Shown here in pieces: positions 14,101 through 24,053 of a DNA stretch of 64,000 nt. This DNA comes from Hyaloscypha bicolor E. Its lineage: Eukaryota; Ascomycota; Leotiomycetes; Helotiales; Hyaloscyphaceae. Within the stretch, counting starts at the first letter, position 1, and the number at the start of each line of letters is the position of its first letter. The DNA is taken from NCBI RefSeq assembly GCF_002865645.1, contig NW_020194589.1, positions 1,472,812 to 1,536,811 of the forward strand. Direction: 5' to 3'. The notes beneath the pieces are model-generated. The model did not search any database and was not told the DNA's origin. It worked only from the letters and a program-made list of their open reading frames with translations. Made by a program: the position numbers and the translations under genes.

Positions 14101-15189
14101 TTTATATAACCGGAAATATAAATAATCTTAAGGTTCTTTATTTAGTAAATATTAGAGTTATTATAAAGCTTATTCTTAATTATAATATATATAGGGTTAT
14201 ATATAACTTAAGAATATATAATAAACCTCGGATATTATAGGTATTAATTAGGGAAATTAGTAGCCCTTTAATATCCCAACTAACTACTATTTATATTATA
14301 TATATTAGGCTTATAAATTACTAATTATATATATACTATTAGGGCTTCCTATTTAAAAAAGGCTTCCCTGAACCTTATAGGAAAGATAGAGATTAGTTCT
14401 ATACTAAATTTAATACTATAGTTTTATAATATACTAATTCATTCTATTATCTTATTACTTACTAATAAATATCTTATATTAATCCGAATTAACTAATTAT
14501 TAAAGGTAATATTATCTTTAGTTATACTTTTAAAAATAGGAGAATTAGGGAATTTAACTAAATATCTATTTTCTAAAATAAGGAAACTAGTTATTTCTAT
14601 AAACTATATAATAAGCTTTTTAATAATAGCTTTATTCTTTTATAGGACTTATTTAGTTTCTCTTAGCTAATTATAATAATTTTTACTATAGGCAAGAATA
14701 TTATATATTTTCAGAATTAGCTTAATAATCTCCTTATATAAAATCTCTGGGCTTTAGAGTAATTCTTAGAAATCCGCCTTTAATAAGACAGGTTTCTCTT
14801 TTTTCTTAGTTCTCTAAAAAAGAATATCTTTTCTATTATAAGTATTAATAAAATATTCGGACTCTTTAAGAGACTTAATAAGAGGCTTTAATCTATTTTC
14901 TAGTAATATACTAGTAGTATTTTATATTATAGTTTCTTCTAACTTATCTAGTTATTCTAGAACTTGCTTTCTTATAGGTCTTTATTTAGTAATAAGATTA
15001 CTAGCCTATTTACTTACCTGGCTAGTCTAGAGCTTTCTTATCTAGTTATTCTAGGGCTTTCTTTTATTCTAATATTAGTTAACTAATACGGGAGTAACTA
15101 TAATATATTATATCTATATTTATTAAAAACTAATTAGATAAATATTATTTAAATTCTTTATAAAATTAAGAAATAAATAAGCTTTAAAT
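14101..15189 (-). mobile_element. AT-rich Gag-like relic
   Basis: RIP-mutated sequence without open frames. Part of it (about 14,110-14,560) resembles the Gag fragment at 640-830, including a shared '…AAGCTTATTCTTAA'-type block. It is most simply the N-terminal Gag part of copy B or of a further copy. Boundaries and assignment are inferred. Confidence 0.45.
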
Positions 15190-15470
15190 TATATTATAAA
15201 TACAAGATCTAGGGCCTGAAAAATATAATTAGACTATCTCTATTTTAATAATTTAAAGCTAAAGAGAAAAGAGGATCTTAAAAGAGCCTCGGATCTAAAT
15301 AATTATAAGCTATATATAGGCTTATATACTAGCTTAAGCTCGGGGTTATATATAATAATTAGATAATTATAAATATCTTATTTAGATACTAGATATCTCT
15401 CTAGCTTTAGTCTAATTTCTACTAGTATTATATATTATAATAATTATAATAGTATTATTATAATTACTTA
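15190..15470 (-). repeat. LTR-like block of copy C
   Basis: About 280 bp closely matching the copy B LTR block in the same orientation and the copy A block in inverse orientation. It lies at the pol end of copy C and would be that element's 3' LTR. Divergence between the blocks is mainly A/G and T/C transitions. Confidence 0.65.
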
Positions 15471-17840
15471 AATATATATTAGATTATTACTATATATTAT
15501 TTTAGGTTCTCTAAATAAATTAAAATATTATCTAGATAAACTATATAAATAATATTTATAAGGCTTACTAGTATATAATTAATATATATCTAAAATATTA
15601 TTAGAATATTAAATAATTTAAAAAATATAATATAATACTTAAAATATTTATAATATATTAGAAATACTATTTTTTACTTATTACTTTCTCGTATTTATAA
15701 CTAATAATAAGTATTCTTTAAATCTAGCTTTATATATATCTTTATTTTATAAAGTCTATTTATAATCTTATTAATAAGTAATAATAGTATTTAGTTCTTA
15801 ATAATAATTCTATTTAGATTCTAGTAATTAATATATAAATATAAGCCGCCTTTTTTCTTTAGAATAAATATAATTAAAATACTAGCTAGGCTAGTAAAAT
15901 AATAGATCTATTTCTTTTCTAGGCTAATATTAAGATATTCCTAAAGAACTTTAAGCTTTTTTTCTAATAAAGTATATATAAAACTATATAGTAATTAGAA
16001 TTCTAGTTTTAGATCTATATAATACTTTATTATATAATAGTTAGGTAATATACTTATAGCCTTTATAAAGAATACTTAGAAAAAGTTCTAATACTTTTTA
16101 GGAAATATAACTATTTTATTAGTAATAATAATAGTAATTCCTTAGCTATTTATTATAGAATAGGTAATTAATAAAAAAATATATATCTTATATTTTATTA
16201 CTTTAATAAACTTTCTAGTATTTAGAACTTTAATTTTTTATAATTAAATCTAGTATCTTTATATTACTTCTCTAAAGGAAATTAGAGAATTAACTTAGTA
16301 AAGCTATAGGAATTCAAGTATTATATTAATATAATTTAGATTAAAATTATATAATATAAAATATATATTAGCCTTTTTTTAATTCTCTAATATATTCTTA
16401 ATAATAACTTCAAGAATATAATTTCTATATAAATAGATTCTTTTTTTCTCTAATAAGAATAAGGAAGTTATTTTTAATATTAATAAAATACCTATATCTA
16501 AAGCTAATTTCTTCTTTATATAATTAGCCTCTATATTCGAGTTTACTAATATTCTAATCTTTTACTTATCTTTTATTATCTTAATAGTAATTTTAATTAC
16601 TATTCTCGTTTTAGGAACCTTGCTTTTTATAATATAAATAAATATAATTATTATAAAATATATTTATTTCCCGGCTTTTTTAGTTCTAGATACTTATATA
16701 TTTTATAGCTAAACTTATTATAATTATAGTAAGTTAGTTTCCCTTAATTAGAATAAATAATAATATAGTAATTCTCTTTCTAGTAAATAAAGCAAATTAT
16801 ATCCGGTTATATAAATTCTAATACAGGTATTATATTAAATCCTATTATTATATCTTTATTATTCTAGTTTTATAAATCTTATAATAGGAATATATTTCTC
16901 TTCTATTTCCCTTTATTATTTTCTTTTTCTTTTTTCTTATTTCTTTTCTTTTATTATCTTATTAGCTTATTATTATATTTCTATTAAATAAATAGGTTTA
17001 AATTATTCTTAACTCTTATAATAATAGAAATAAGCTTTTCTCTTTCTTATAAAGTATTTCCTTAATAATTAATCTTATTTCGGATTACTTATTTTAAGCT
17101 ACTAAATAAGTTATCTTATTCTTATAGTAAACTCATATATCCTAAATTATCTAATAGGCTATCTAAGTAAGATATAAAGCTTTAGATATTCTAGCCTGGC
17201 TATTATTTAGTATTCTTAAACTTAGTAAGAATATTATTATTATAGTTTTCTAGATCCAAGATAGAATTCTTTATAAATTTAATAAAGATCTCCTAATCTA
17301 TAATATTAATACCTACTAATTACTTCTTATATTTCCAGATATCTCTGGCTATATTTTTAAAATAGGAAGTATAATATATAATCTTTACTATATTAGTAGC
17401 CTAGGTAATTCTATTATCTTTATATTACTTTAGCTTTGCCTAATAGAAGAAGTCCTGGACTTCTTTAATACTCTTTCTCCGGTAAATAGGTAGTTCTCGG
17501 GTTTTTGGAGTTCTCTAAACTAAGGCTACCACCAGGGGTATAACGGGTTCTATACCGGATATCCGAATATCTTTAAGATAACGGATCTGAGCTTCTAGCT
17601 TCTCTAGATCTTCTCTCTATTATATCTCTATTTCTAACTTAGTAATATAATAGCGAGCCGCCGCTAATTTCTCCGTTATTATTATCCTATCCGCTAGTTC
17701 TAGGGACGTCTGAGTTTTACTTCTTTCTCCTAATTAGGTAGTATAAAGAGTACTTGACTAAGCGCTCTCCTGGATACCCGGTTAGGTTACCCTAGTAGTA
17801 GCAGAGGCGCTTCTCCTGGTTAATACTCTAGCCATTAATA
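15471..17840 (-). mobile_element. RIP-degraded, internally deleted Gypsy element (copy C)
   Basis: On the minus strand the relic of a Gag start lies near 17,835 (an ATG followed by an Arg/Ser/Thr-rich stretch interrupted by TAA and TAG codons). A helical charged Gag region follows at about 17,700-17,580. A zinc knuckle with Cys-to-Tyr changes lies at about 16,690-16,760, and an RT block 'ILKKKGGLYLYINY' at about 15,895-15,820. The distance from knuckle to RT is shorter than in copy A, so part of pol is deleted. The 17.45-17.84 kb part is less AT-rich than the rest, which suggests uneven RIP. Confidence 0.7.
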
Positions 17841-18180
17841 TTTTGTCTATTAATAGCTTAACTATCTCGTAATAAACTACTCCCCAAAGGTTAGATTAAT
17901 TAGAATATAAGGTACGTAATAGCAGGGTAATATACAAGTAGTCAAGGTAAGTAAGCTGCAAAGTAACGCTTGCAGGTATAACTGATTCCAAGAGTTAATT
18001 CCAATAAAAGACTAATTAATACCCCTTTCTAAAGCTAGGAGCGTCTCCCTATATATTCCCTAGTGCTTAGCCAAGCCTGCAAAGCACTTTACTTAACTAG
18101 GAAACATGATCCCATGTAATCCGTATGATTCCGATCACCCGTATAATTCCGATTACTAGCTTTACCTAAAATAGGAAACT
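17841..18180. other. Transition from RIP block to normal sequence
   Basis: Composition changes here from AT-extreme to balanced. The stretch may contain the 5' leader or 5' LTR of copy C, but it does not match the LTR-like blocks at 6.8, 9.0 and 15.2 kb. A short near-repeat 'CCGTATGATTCCGATCACC' / 'CCGTATAATTCCGATTACT' occurs around 18,120-18,160. No gene is seen. Confidence 0.4.
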
Positions 18181-18749
18181 AGATCCACGACATCTGACAC
18201 CTGTCCATGCGCCATCACGTGTGCCCATTACATAAAGTTTAGCTTCCTCGGAAAGAAATTGAGATACCCTATCACGTATCTTCGAGGGTAAGTTTTTTTT
18301 GTATTCTTGGGGAAAACGTTGTTTGGGAAGTGGTGCCTGAATTTATAAGGCGTAGACATAGCCAACCCAAGTAAAGAATTTTTTAGACAGCAATGTCTCC
18401 AACGGTTAAGTGTTTCCTTCACCAGTGTGCAAAAAAATTAATCTGATTAATTAATTAATTCATGAATATTCATGAATAGCGTGAATAGGATTTGGTTAAC
18501 GTGATACTTATATAATTTGATTAGATTAGAATAATTAATCATGATTATTTATGAATACCTTGATTAATATACACGTGACTACAGCACGTGATAGTCTAGC
18601 CTAATTAAGTAAGGTTCTTGCTCTAGCACTGCCTTAGCGAGCTTTTCTCTGAAGATCGGAGGAAGTCTGAGCGCCAGCGAGGAAGAGCATAAAAGGGGCC
18701 TCTGGCCCCTTCTCTGCTCTCCTTACTTGCTCAAGCACTCTTGCACTCT
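18181..18749. other. Intergenic, AT-rich in the middle
   Basis: No supportable gene. Between about 18,435 and 18,600 there is a patch of TTAATTAA-type and ATGAATATTCATGAAT palindromes followed by two CACGTG sites (about 18,571-18,592). It may be a small inverted-repeat element or just AT-rich spacer. Confidence 0.4.
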
Positions 18750-19197
18750 TCAGAGCACTTTTCGACCACCCACCTTACCCTGGTGCCCTGCACCACTTCC
18801 TGTACATACCTGTTCCTGTATATAGCTGTTTTTCGTTAGTTGGTTAGATACTGGAGGGCGTGAGGAGTTGTCGCCTGGGTTACCGGGGTTGTTGTTGTTC
18901 TCGGTGAAGCCGCTGCCTTTGTAGTAGCGAGTGTACTTGTGCGAGCCTCCAAAAACATCTGTACAGGTGGTGGTGACTGCTGGTGCGGTTGCGGTGGTGG
19001 TCGTAGTGGTTAACAGGGTGGTTGAGACGGCAGTCGAAGTGAGTGAGGTAACTATTGAGGTTGAAGTCGGAGCTGTGGCGGTGACACTTTTGGTCAGCGG
19101 AGCTTGCAACAAGACATCTCAAGACGTTGTCACGGTTGCAGACATCTGCCAGAACAATTGAAGTAAAAGCGCTTCCGAGGAAGAGAGAGGACTTCAT
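18750..19197 (-). pseudogene. Frameshifted secreted Thr-rich protein gene
   Basis: The minus strand starts at 19,197 with a convincing signal peptide (MKSSLFLGSAFTSIVLA) followed by a CNRDNVLRCL motif, the start of a common secreted ascomycete protein type. Near 19,112 the sensible reading changes frame. The first frame degrades into His/Arg-rich sequence, whereas the next continues as a Thr/Ser/Val-rich linker with a long Thr run and then a 'TCTDVFGGSHKYTRYYKG' block and an Asn/Gly/Pro-rich tail. No GT-AG intron fits such a short gap, so a one-base indel (mutation or assembly error) is the simplest reading. Function unknown; a cell-wall or surface protein is plausible. It sits next to the RIP block. 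Confidence 0.5.
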
Positions 19198-20687
19198 GAC
19201 GGGACAAGCAGAGAGGCTGTTTCTAAAAAATAAAATAAAAAGACTGTGCGATGTAAACGACGATCGGTGGTGAGGAAAGAAAAGGCAAGAGTCATGTACT
19301 TATACTTCTAGTCCATCCTTCCGACGTGGAGAAGAATGTTTTTGGAATTCCATCTCTGCTAGCGACTAGCATTGAGCAGATATCTACTAACCCGCATCAG
19401 AAATTCAATTTAATAGACTCCAGCGATGTCTCTTAGCTCGGCTCCAGGTTACTTTCCGAGTCTCTCATTTCTTTTTGGAATTGCTAGGGCGTTTAGGCTC
19501 GCCTAGGGAGGAAAGGGTCAAGTACGAAATTATTCGTGGACTGGTTCGGCCTCCGAGGCTCCACAGCCGTTTAACCGCGTTCCAAAAGCGGAATTACCTA
19601 GACTTAACCCGATTAAATCTGGCTGGATCTGCAAGCCAGCAGCTTGCGACGCTGCAACTGGAGCGTGGACAAGCTCTACTCGCAACATCGGGAACACCGA
19701 TTTCTCGAGCCCAAAAATCGAATTAGGGTTAACTTAGGGGCTTAGAAGTTAGAAGGAGTCAAAGGCTCGATGATCCAGGTTGCGGGGAATTATGCAGGGG
19801 CAAACCGATGAAATGGAGCCGCACCTTCAGCCGCAGAGGCTTCTGGGCTTCTTGCCCCCTTGCCAAGCGAGCTGGTTACCGTGAGGCCCCTTTTTGGCGC
19901 AGAGCGTAAGCCACACTGCAGCCAGTTCACGAAAACTTATAGGTAGGAAGACAATTATCCGAGAAGCTAACAAAACCCATCCACGTGTGGGAATGAAACG
20001 CAAGATGAGGGGAGGGCTTGTCAAAAGGCGATGGTCGCCTAGAGGCGCCCAGGGAATGGTGAGACACCGTCAAGGTCTTGACTCTGAAAGAGCATGAACT
20101 TTTGTCCCATATAATTACTATAGATTCCCTAGGTATCAAATCATCGAATATCCCGGGAGCTTTAGTCCTGAAGGCACAGCTTTGCTCAGGGGGTAAACAG
20201 TCCCATCAGCAGCCCATTGGAGCTTTGAACTGCGCTCTGACAAATTTCTTCGCCACTCTGTATCGAGAAACAGTGGCTCTACGTTGGAGGGTCGATGATA
20301 AAAGTCTTCTTAACCTAAGAGCGAACTTCGTGTGATGAGTTGTCGGGTTTTCGCCCGATTTACAGTGTTGGGCTGCTGGGGCTCGAGGCGGAGCAACGAG
20401 ACTGAGCAGCACGCTGCCGCTAGCACAAGGCTCCCTGTTGTGTTCTCGAGTCTGAAAAGGGTTTGCTCCATTAAGCAGATTGGGAGCAAGGAGCAGGGGA
20501 AAGTCCACACTTGCCGTAATGGAAGTAGTTAAGGCGACCATAAATCTTCAGATAATCAGTAGAGCCAAATTTGCATATTTTGTACAGAAGTCCGTGTAGT
20601 TGATGTACAAACTGTTGTACACATATACCGTCCATCATTCCACCATTTGATGCATTACCAAGTTCATCCTGTACAGGCGCCTTATGT
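19198..20687. other. Intergenic region with no supported gene
   Basis: Balanced composition with several short overlapping open frames on both strands (longest 111 codons), none with a recognisable domain, signal peptide or splice structure. A 'TTAGGGTTAACTTAGGG' string near 19,724-19,740 resembles telomere-repeat units but is isolated. Confidence 0.5.
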
Positions 20688-22850
20688 TCATCCACGTCCA
20701 TCTCCTATCTCTTCCCCGCCCGCGAAGGGAAGTCGGTGTGATTCCGCAAACCTAAAAATTATGCTCTTCCGTTTCCTCAACCCCCTGCTTTCTACGTGGC
20801 GGCTTCTTTTGATCTTCCTGGAATATCGCGATATCCTCTGCTCCTTAGAGCCACTCTTGAATGACACCTCACCAGATCGAATAGGGTAACGGAGCTTGTC
20901 TGGCAGGAAAAGCGACCAGTTCTTAAAGATGTTCGGGAGATTTTGGTCTGACCATCCTTCGGCATATTTCAAACTCTGGCTGCCTTGGATGATGAGCAAT
21001 CGCACCCAACGCTCAGCGTACTTTCTATTCCTTCTGACACGAAGCCGTGCCAAGATCAAGTCCCGCATTCGTCGCTCTGCTAGATGTGCTGGGCTTGGCC
21101 GACGTGTGGTGGCATTGTAGATTCCTTGCATGTGGGAAAGTTTCCTAACGCCGTCTTTGAGAACGCGGCGAGCTTCCTCCATCCGAATTTGCATTTCTCC
21201 ATATCGTTTTCGGTGATGCAGATTAATTATCAGTCGGTTGTACATCTCTAGCGTTGGCTTCACATTATATGGCTTCGAGATCATCGTGTCCCAGAGGCTA
21301 GTGACTGCCTCGGGAGGAAGCTGGCCGATTTCTTTGCCAGTGTTCACTGGTTCGCCGTGACGTCTCCTTGTATGGGGTCTCATGGAAATGACAAAGGTCC
21401 ACATGAGGAGCTCGTTCCAGACATTAGTCGGAATCGGGATCGAGTACTGGCCAGAAATGTAGTCAATCAACCGAAGAGCTGCCGGGATTTGGTTGTTGAT
21501 ACCAAAGGCATGGGCAATACTGTAAAGCAACATGCCAGTTGGATAAAATGGAGAGTGGCGACCGTAACTTTTGGGGGGCGAAAGTTCCGAATCATTTGAA
21601 GTCAGCAATTGTTGTACATCGATATTCCAGACGCGCCGGAGGATCGAGGCTACCGCAGACATCTCACCCTCACGGGCGTTGGAGACCATCATCAGACAGA
21701 AAGTTTCCTCATTTCCAGAAATTCCAGCTTCGACCATGTTGCGGAAGTGCAGGGCTACTTGGGCTCTGATACCCGAGCTCCCTCCCACCTGGTGCCCTTT
21801 CAAGGTATAGGGAGAATTTTCCCAAGCTCGGGGTGCAAAATTTTCAGGGATAACCCTGAGCCTGAATCTGAGAAGAGGATTTGTGGTGTCATTCCAGCAT
21901 TTGATCCATAGGTAGGAGTTGTAGCAATCGACGTCTGGGGAGGGTAATTCGGGGGTTACCTTGTCATCCTCCTTCCGAGCGGTCAATCTCGTCCAAACAT
22001 ATTCGGCCAAATCCGGATTTCCTGTTGCTCGTGCACACCTGAGGAGATACTTGTAGTCTGAAAGAGTAGATGGGTACTCCCACTGCCGTGCTTCCAAAAT
22101 ACTCTTGACATGGTCGAGGAATAAAATGCAGAACTTGTAATATCCACCTTGTAGGTTAATAGCTTCAGATGGTCCGAGCTTCTTCACCAAACGGGGACTC
22201 AATTCCTTGTGCAATTCCTGGTATCGGCCAACAAAATGTTTTGGATCCAAGCATCGCAAGACCTCGGAAAAGGTAGCAGGAGGCATCGATATCACAAGTG
22301 AACGGGTGTTATAGAAGCCGACCATCTTCGCGTGATCCGCAAGGGCCCTCAGAATAATATGGGGATTGCCAGTCCTTAATGCAAAGTACACTGCAGCTTC
22401 GTCTTCGGTGGGTTCATCGATTCCATCTTGGTTGAGCGGCGGTCGAAACATATCACCCTGCACCTGAGGCCCGAATTCTCGCCCGAATCGTCTTTCCAAC
22501 CGTCTCCATGTGTGAGCAGTCCCGACCCTTAGACTAAGTGCTTCGGCTTGTATCCGTGGCTTCGGGACCTCCTGCTCTTGCACCTCAGGCTTCGATCCAT
22601 TTCCAACTGATATCCTCAGCCCTCCAACGGTGTCTCTGTTATCTTCTAACGTTTCCTGACCCAGGTCCAGTCGAGTCTCGCTCTCGTGAGCAGGTAATCG
22701 TTCTCCCACGGCTGCAGATTGTCGACGACCGTTGTTCCGAATGCATCTCCGCAACCTCAGAGCATGCACGCGACCCGGAATCCCTCGCGGACAGGAATAA
22801 GAGGCGATCCGAGACTCAATTGCCTCAAACTTGAGAAAGAGTGTGCTCAT
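20688..22850 (-). CDS. Mitochondrial PPR-like protein, ATP13/Aep2 type
   Basis: Uninterrupted 720-codon gene. The N-terminus is Arg-rich with few acidic residues (MSTLFLKFEA…, then RVHALRLRRC), as in a mitochondrial presequence. The middle has helical-pair stretches typical of pentatricopeptide-like proteins, such as the 'DEAAVYFALRTGNPHIILRALADH' region near residues 150-175 and later 'YKYLLRCARATGNPDLAEYVW' (about 268-288). The C-terminus is very basic. I recognise the pattern of the fungal mitochondrial ATPase expression family (ATP13/Aep2), whose yeast member is needed for translation of the ATP9 mRNA; the role here is inferred from that. It is divergent from LSM3 with 221 bp between the starts. 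Confidence 0.7.
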   Translation of the reverse strand: MSTLFLKFEAIESRIASYSCPRGIPGRVHALRLRRCIRNNGRRQSAAVGERLPAHESETRLDLGQETLEDNRDTVGGLRISVGNGSKPEVQEQEVPKPRIQAEALSLRVGTAHTWRRLERRFGREFGPQVQGDMFRPPLNQDGIDEPTEDEAAVYFALRTGNPHIILRALADHAKMVGFYNTRSLVISMPPATFSEVLRCLDPKHFVGRYQELHKELSPRLVKKLGPSEAINLQGGYYKFCILFLDHVKSILEARQWEYPSTLSDYKYLLRCARATGNPDLAEYVWTRLTARKEDDKVTPELPSPDVDCYNSYLWIKCWNDTTNPLLRFRLRVIPENFAPRAWENSPYTLKGHQVGGSSGIRAQVALHFRNMVEAGISGNEETFCLMMVSNAREGEMSAVASILRRVWNIDVQQLLTSNDSELSPPKSYGRHSPFYPTGMLLYSIAHAFGINNQIPAALRLIDYISGQYSIPIPTNVWNELLMWTFVISMRPHTRRRHGEPVNTGKEIGQLPPEAVTSLWDTMISKPYNVKPTLEMYNRLIINLHHRKRYGEMQIRMEEARRVLKDGVRKLSHMQGIYNATTRRPSPAHLAERRMRDLILARLRVRRNRKYAERWVRLLIIQGSQSLKYAEGWSDQNLPNIFKNWSLFLPDKLRYPIRSGEVSFKSGSKEQRISRYSRKIKRSRHVESRGLRKRKSIIFRFAESHRLPFAGGEEIGDGRG

Positions 22851-23071
22851 GGGCTATCGATACCTACTCATTTTGATGTGAAGGACGCGATTCAAAGGTG
22901 TGGAGAAGGTCGATGCTCCTCTGGGCTCTCGGGACGCAAACCTTAAAGAGATCCTGCAAAATAAATGTCGGCAAGTTCCGGCAGGGATGTTGACTCGCAG
23001 AAGGGACAATCAAAGTCAACATCCGCAACGACAAACACACTCTCTACCAACCAACTCCAATTCTACGAGCC
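22851..23071. promoter_or_regulatory. Shared divergent promoter, ATP13-like / LSM3
   Basis: The 221 bp between the two start codons must carry both 5' leaders and promoters. No TATA box stands out. The LSM3 side is CAACAAAC/CCAACC-rich just before the start, a common fungal leader style. The call rests on gene arrangement only. Confidence 0.45.
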
Positions 23072-23526
23072 ATGGCGGATGTCGATGATGGAGCATCTGC
23101 TCCCGCGGAGCCTTTGGACTTGGTGCGCCTATGCCTCGACGAGATTGTTTTCGTGAAACTGAGGGGGGACCGCGAATTAAAGGGCAGGCTGCACGTATGT
23201 TCTCGCATCTGCCCTCGATGGACTCCGCTGATAGCTCTATAGGCATACGATAGCCATTGCAATTTGGTGCTAGGCGATGTAGAGGAGACAATCTATGTGG
23301 TGGAGGAAGATGAAGACGAGGAAGAGACCGTGAGGGTAGATTTCGAAACTATGGCGCGCAGATGCAAAGCTTGCTAAGACTTCTGCAGACAATACACAAG
23401 AAATCAGAGATGCTGTTTGTCAGAGGTATGTCCTGGGGCTCTATGCAACTATGCCCTTGGCTTGAGCACTGCTAATCCTGTGTAGGAGACAGTGTTGTCC
23501 TCATATCCCCTCAAGCACCATCATGA
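23072..23526 (+). CDS. LSM3: U6 snRNA-associated Sm-like protein LSm3
   Basis: Four exons: 23,072-23,194, 23,243-23,335, 23,389-23,425 and 23,486-23,526. They give 97 residues, the usual LSm3 length. The start lies in a CCATGG context. Exon 1 carries Sm motif 1 ([20 protein letters not shown], then ELKGRLH), exon 2 continues it ([22 protein letters not shown], an acidic loop) and exons 3-4 carry Sm motif 2 (MLFVRG / [12 protein letters not shown]). Introns are 48, 53 and 60 nt with GT-AG borders, and the third has a TGCTAATC branch site. LSm3 is a subunit of the LSm1-7 ring (mRNA decapping) and the LSm2-8 ring (U6 snRNA 3' end). The gene is missed by simple ORF scans because every exon is short. 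Confidence 0.93.
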
Positions 23527-24053
23527 GAGCCGAATATCAAAAGCAGTACTATGGGGAAACACCAGCAGAAAGGTCTGGGTCATTACGAGTTTGCAGGATA
23601 ACCAAAAGGCACATTGCAGAACATTCTAGGGGTCGGGGTTGAGGCTAGTTGTCACTTTCACCAGGAGCCGTATCAACCCATCCGCGTACCATGCCACATA
23701 CCAAATCAAAGACTCCATTAACAGGGCACACTGGATATATCTTGCGCAATTAGCTTTCTTGCAGCCAACACTCTATTTTTGTGGCATTGCAAGTTTGCAA
23801 CGTGACTCAAGTTCGATGAATCACGACTCCTTATCGATAAAGCTTCCCCAGACCGAAGGAGTCATCACTTCTTTATAAACGATGCCCCCCCTCCAAACAC
23901 CTCCACATCATCCAATACACTCCGAACAATGCAGATACAATAACAATTCACTCTACACTAAATTGAAATCATAGAATCAGACCAAATGATCCTACGAATA
24001 CACTAAAGAGCCATCCCACCCCACGCCTTGCCAAGCCGTCAACTGCCTCAATT
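23527..24053. other. Intergenic spacer LSM3 - GTPBP1-like gene
   Basis: Contains the LSM3 3' end and the promoter/leader of the next gene on the same strand. The last 130 bp are C/A-rich with few G, as in many fungal 5' leaders. No further gene is seen. Confidence 0.5.

Noticed and set aside
1..18180. Idea of a CRISPR-like or centromeric array in the AT-rich block
   Set aside because: No regular repeat-spacer pattern; readable Gag, RT and integrase relics explain the block as RIP-mutated retroelements.
18931..19161. Val-rich 76-codon plus-strand frame
   Set aside because: Exact antisense of the Thr-rich linker of the secreted protein relic; Val codons are the mirror of Thr/Asn codons.
19724..19740. 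TTAGGG-like units suggesting a telomere relic
   Set aside because: Only two interrupted units, with no array or subtelomeric context.
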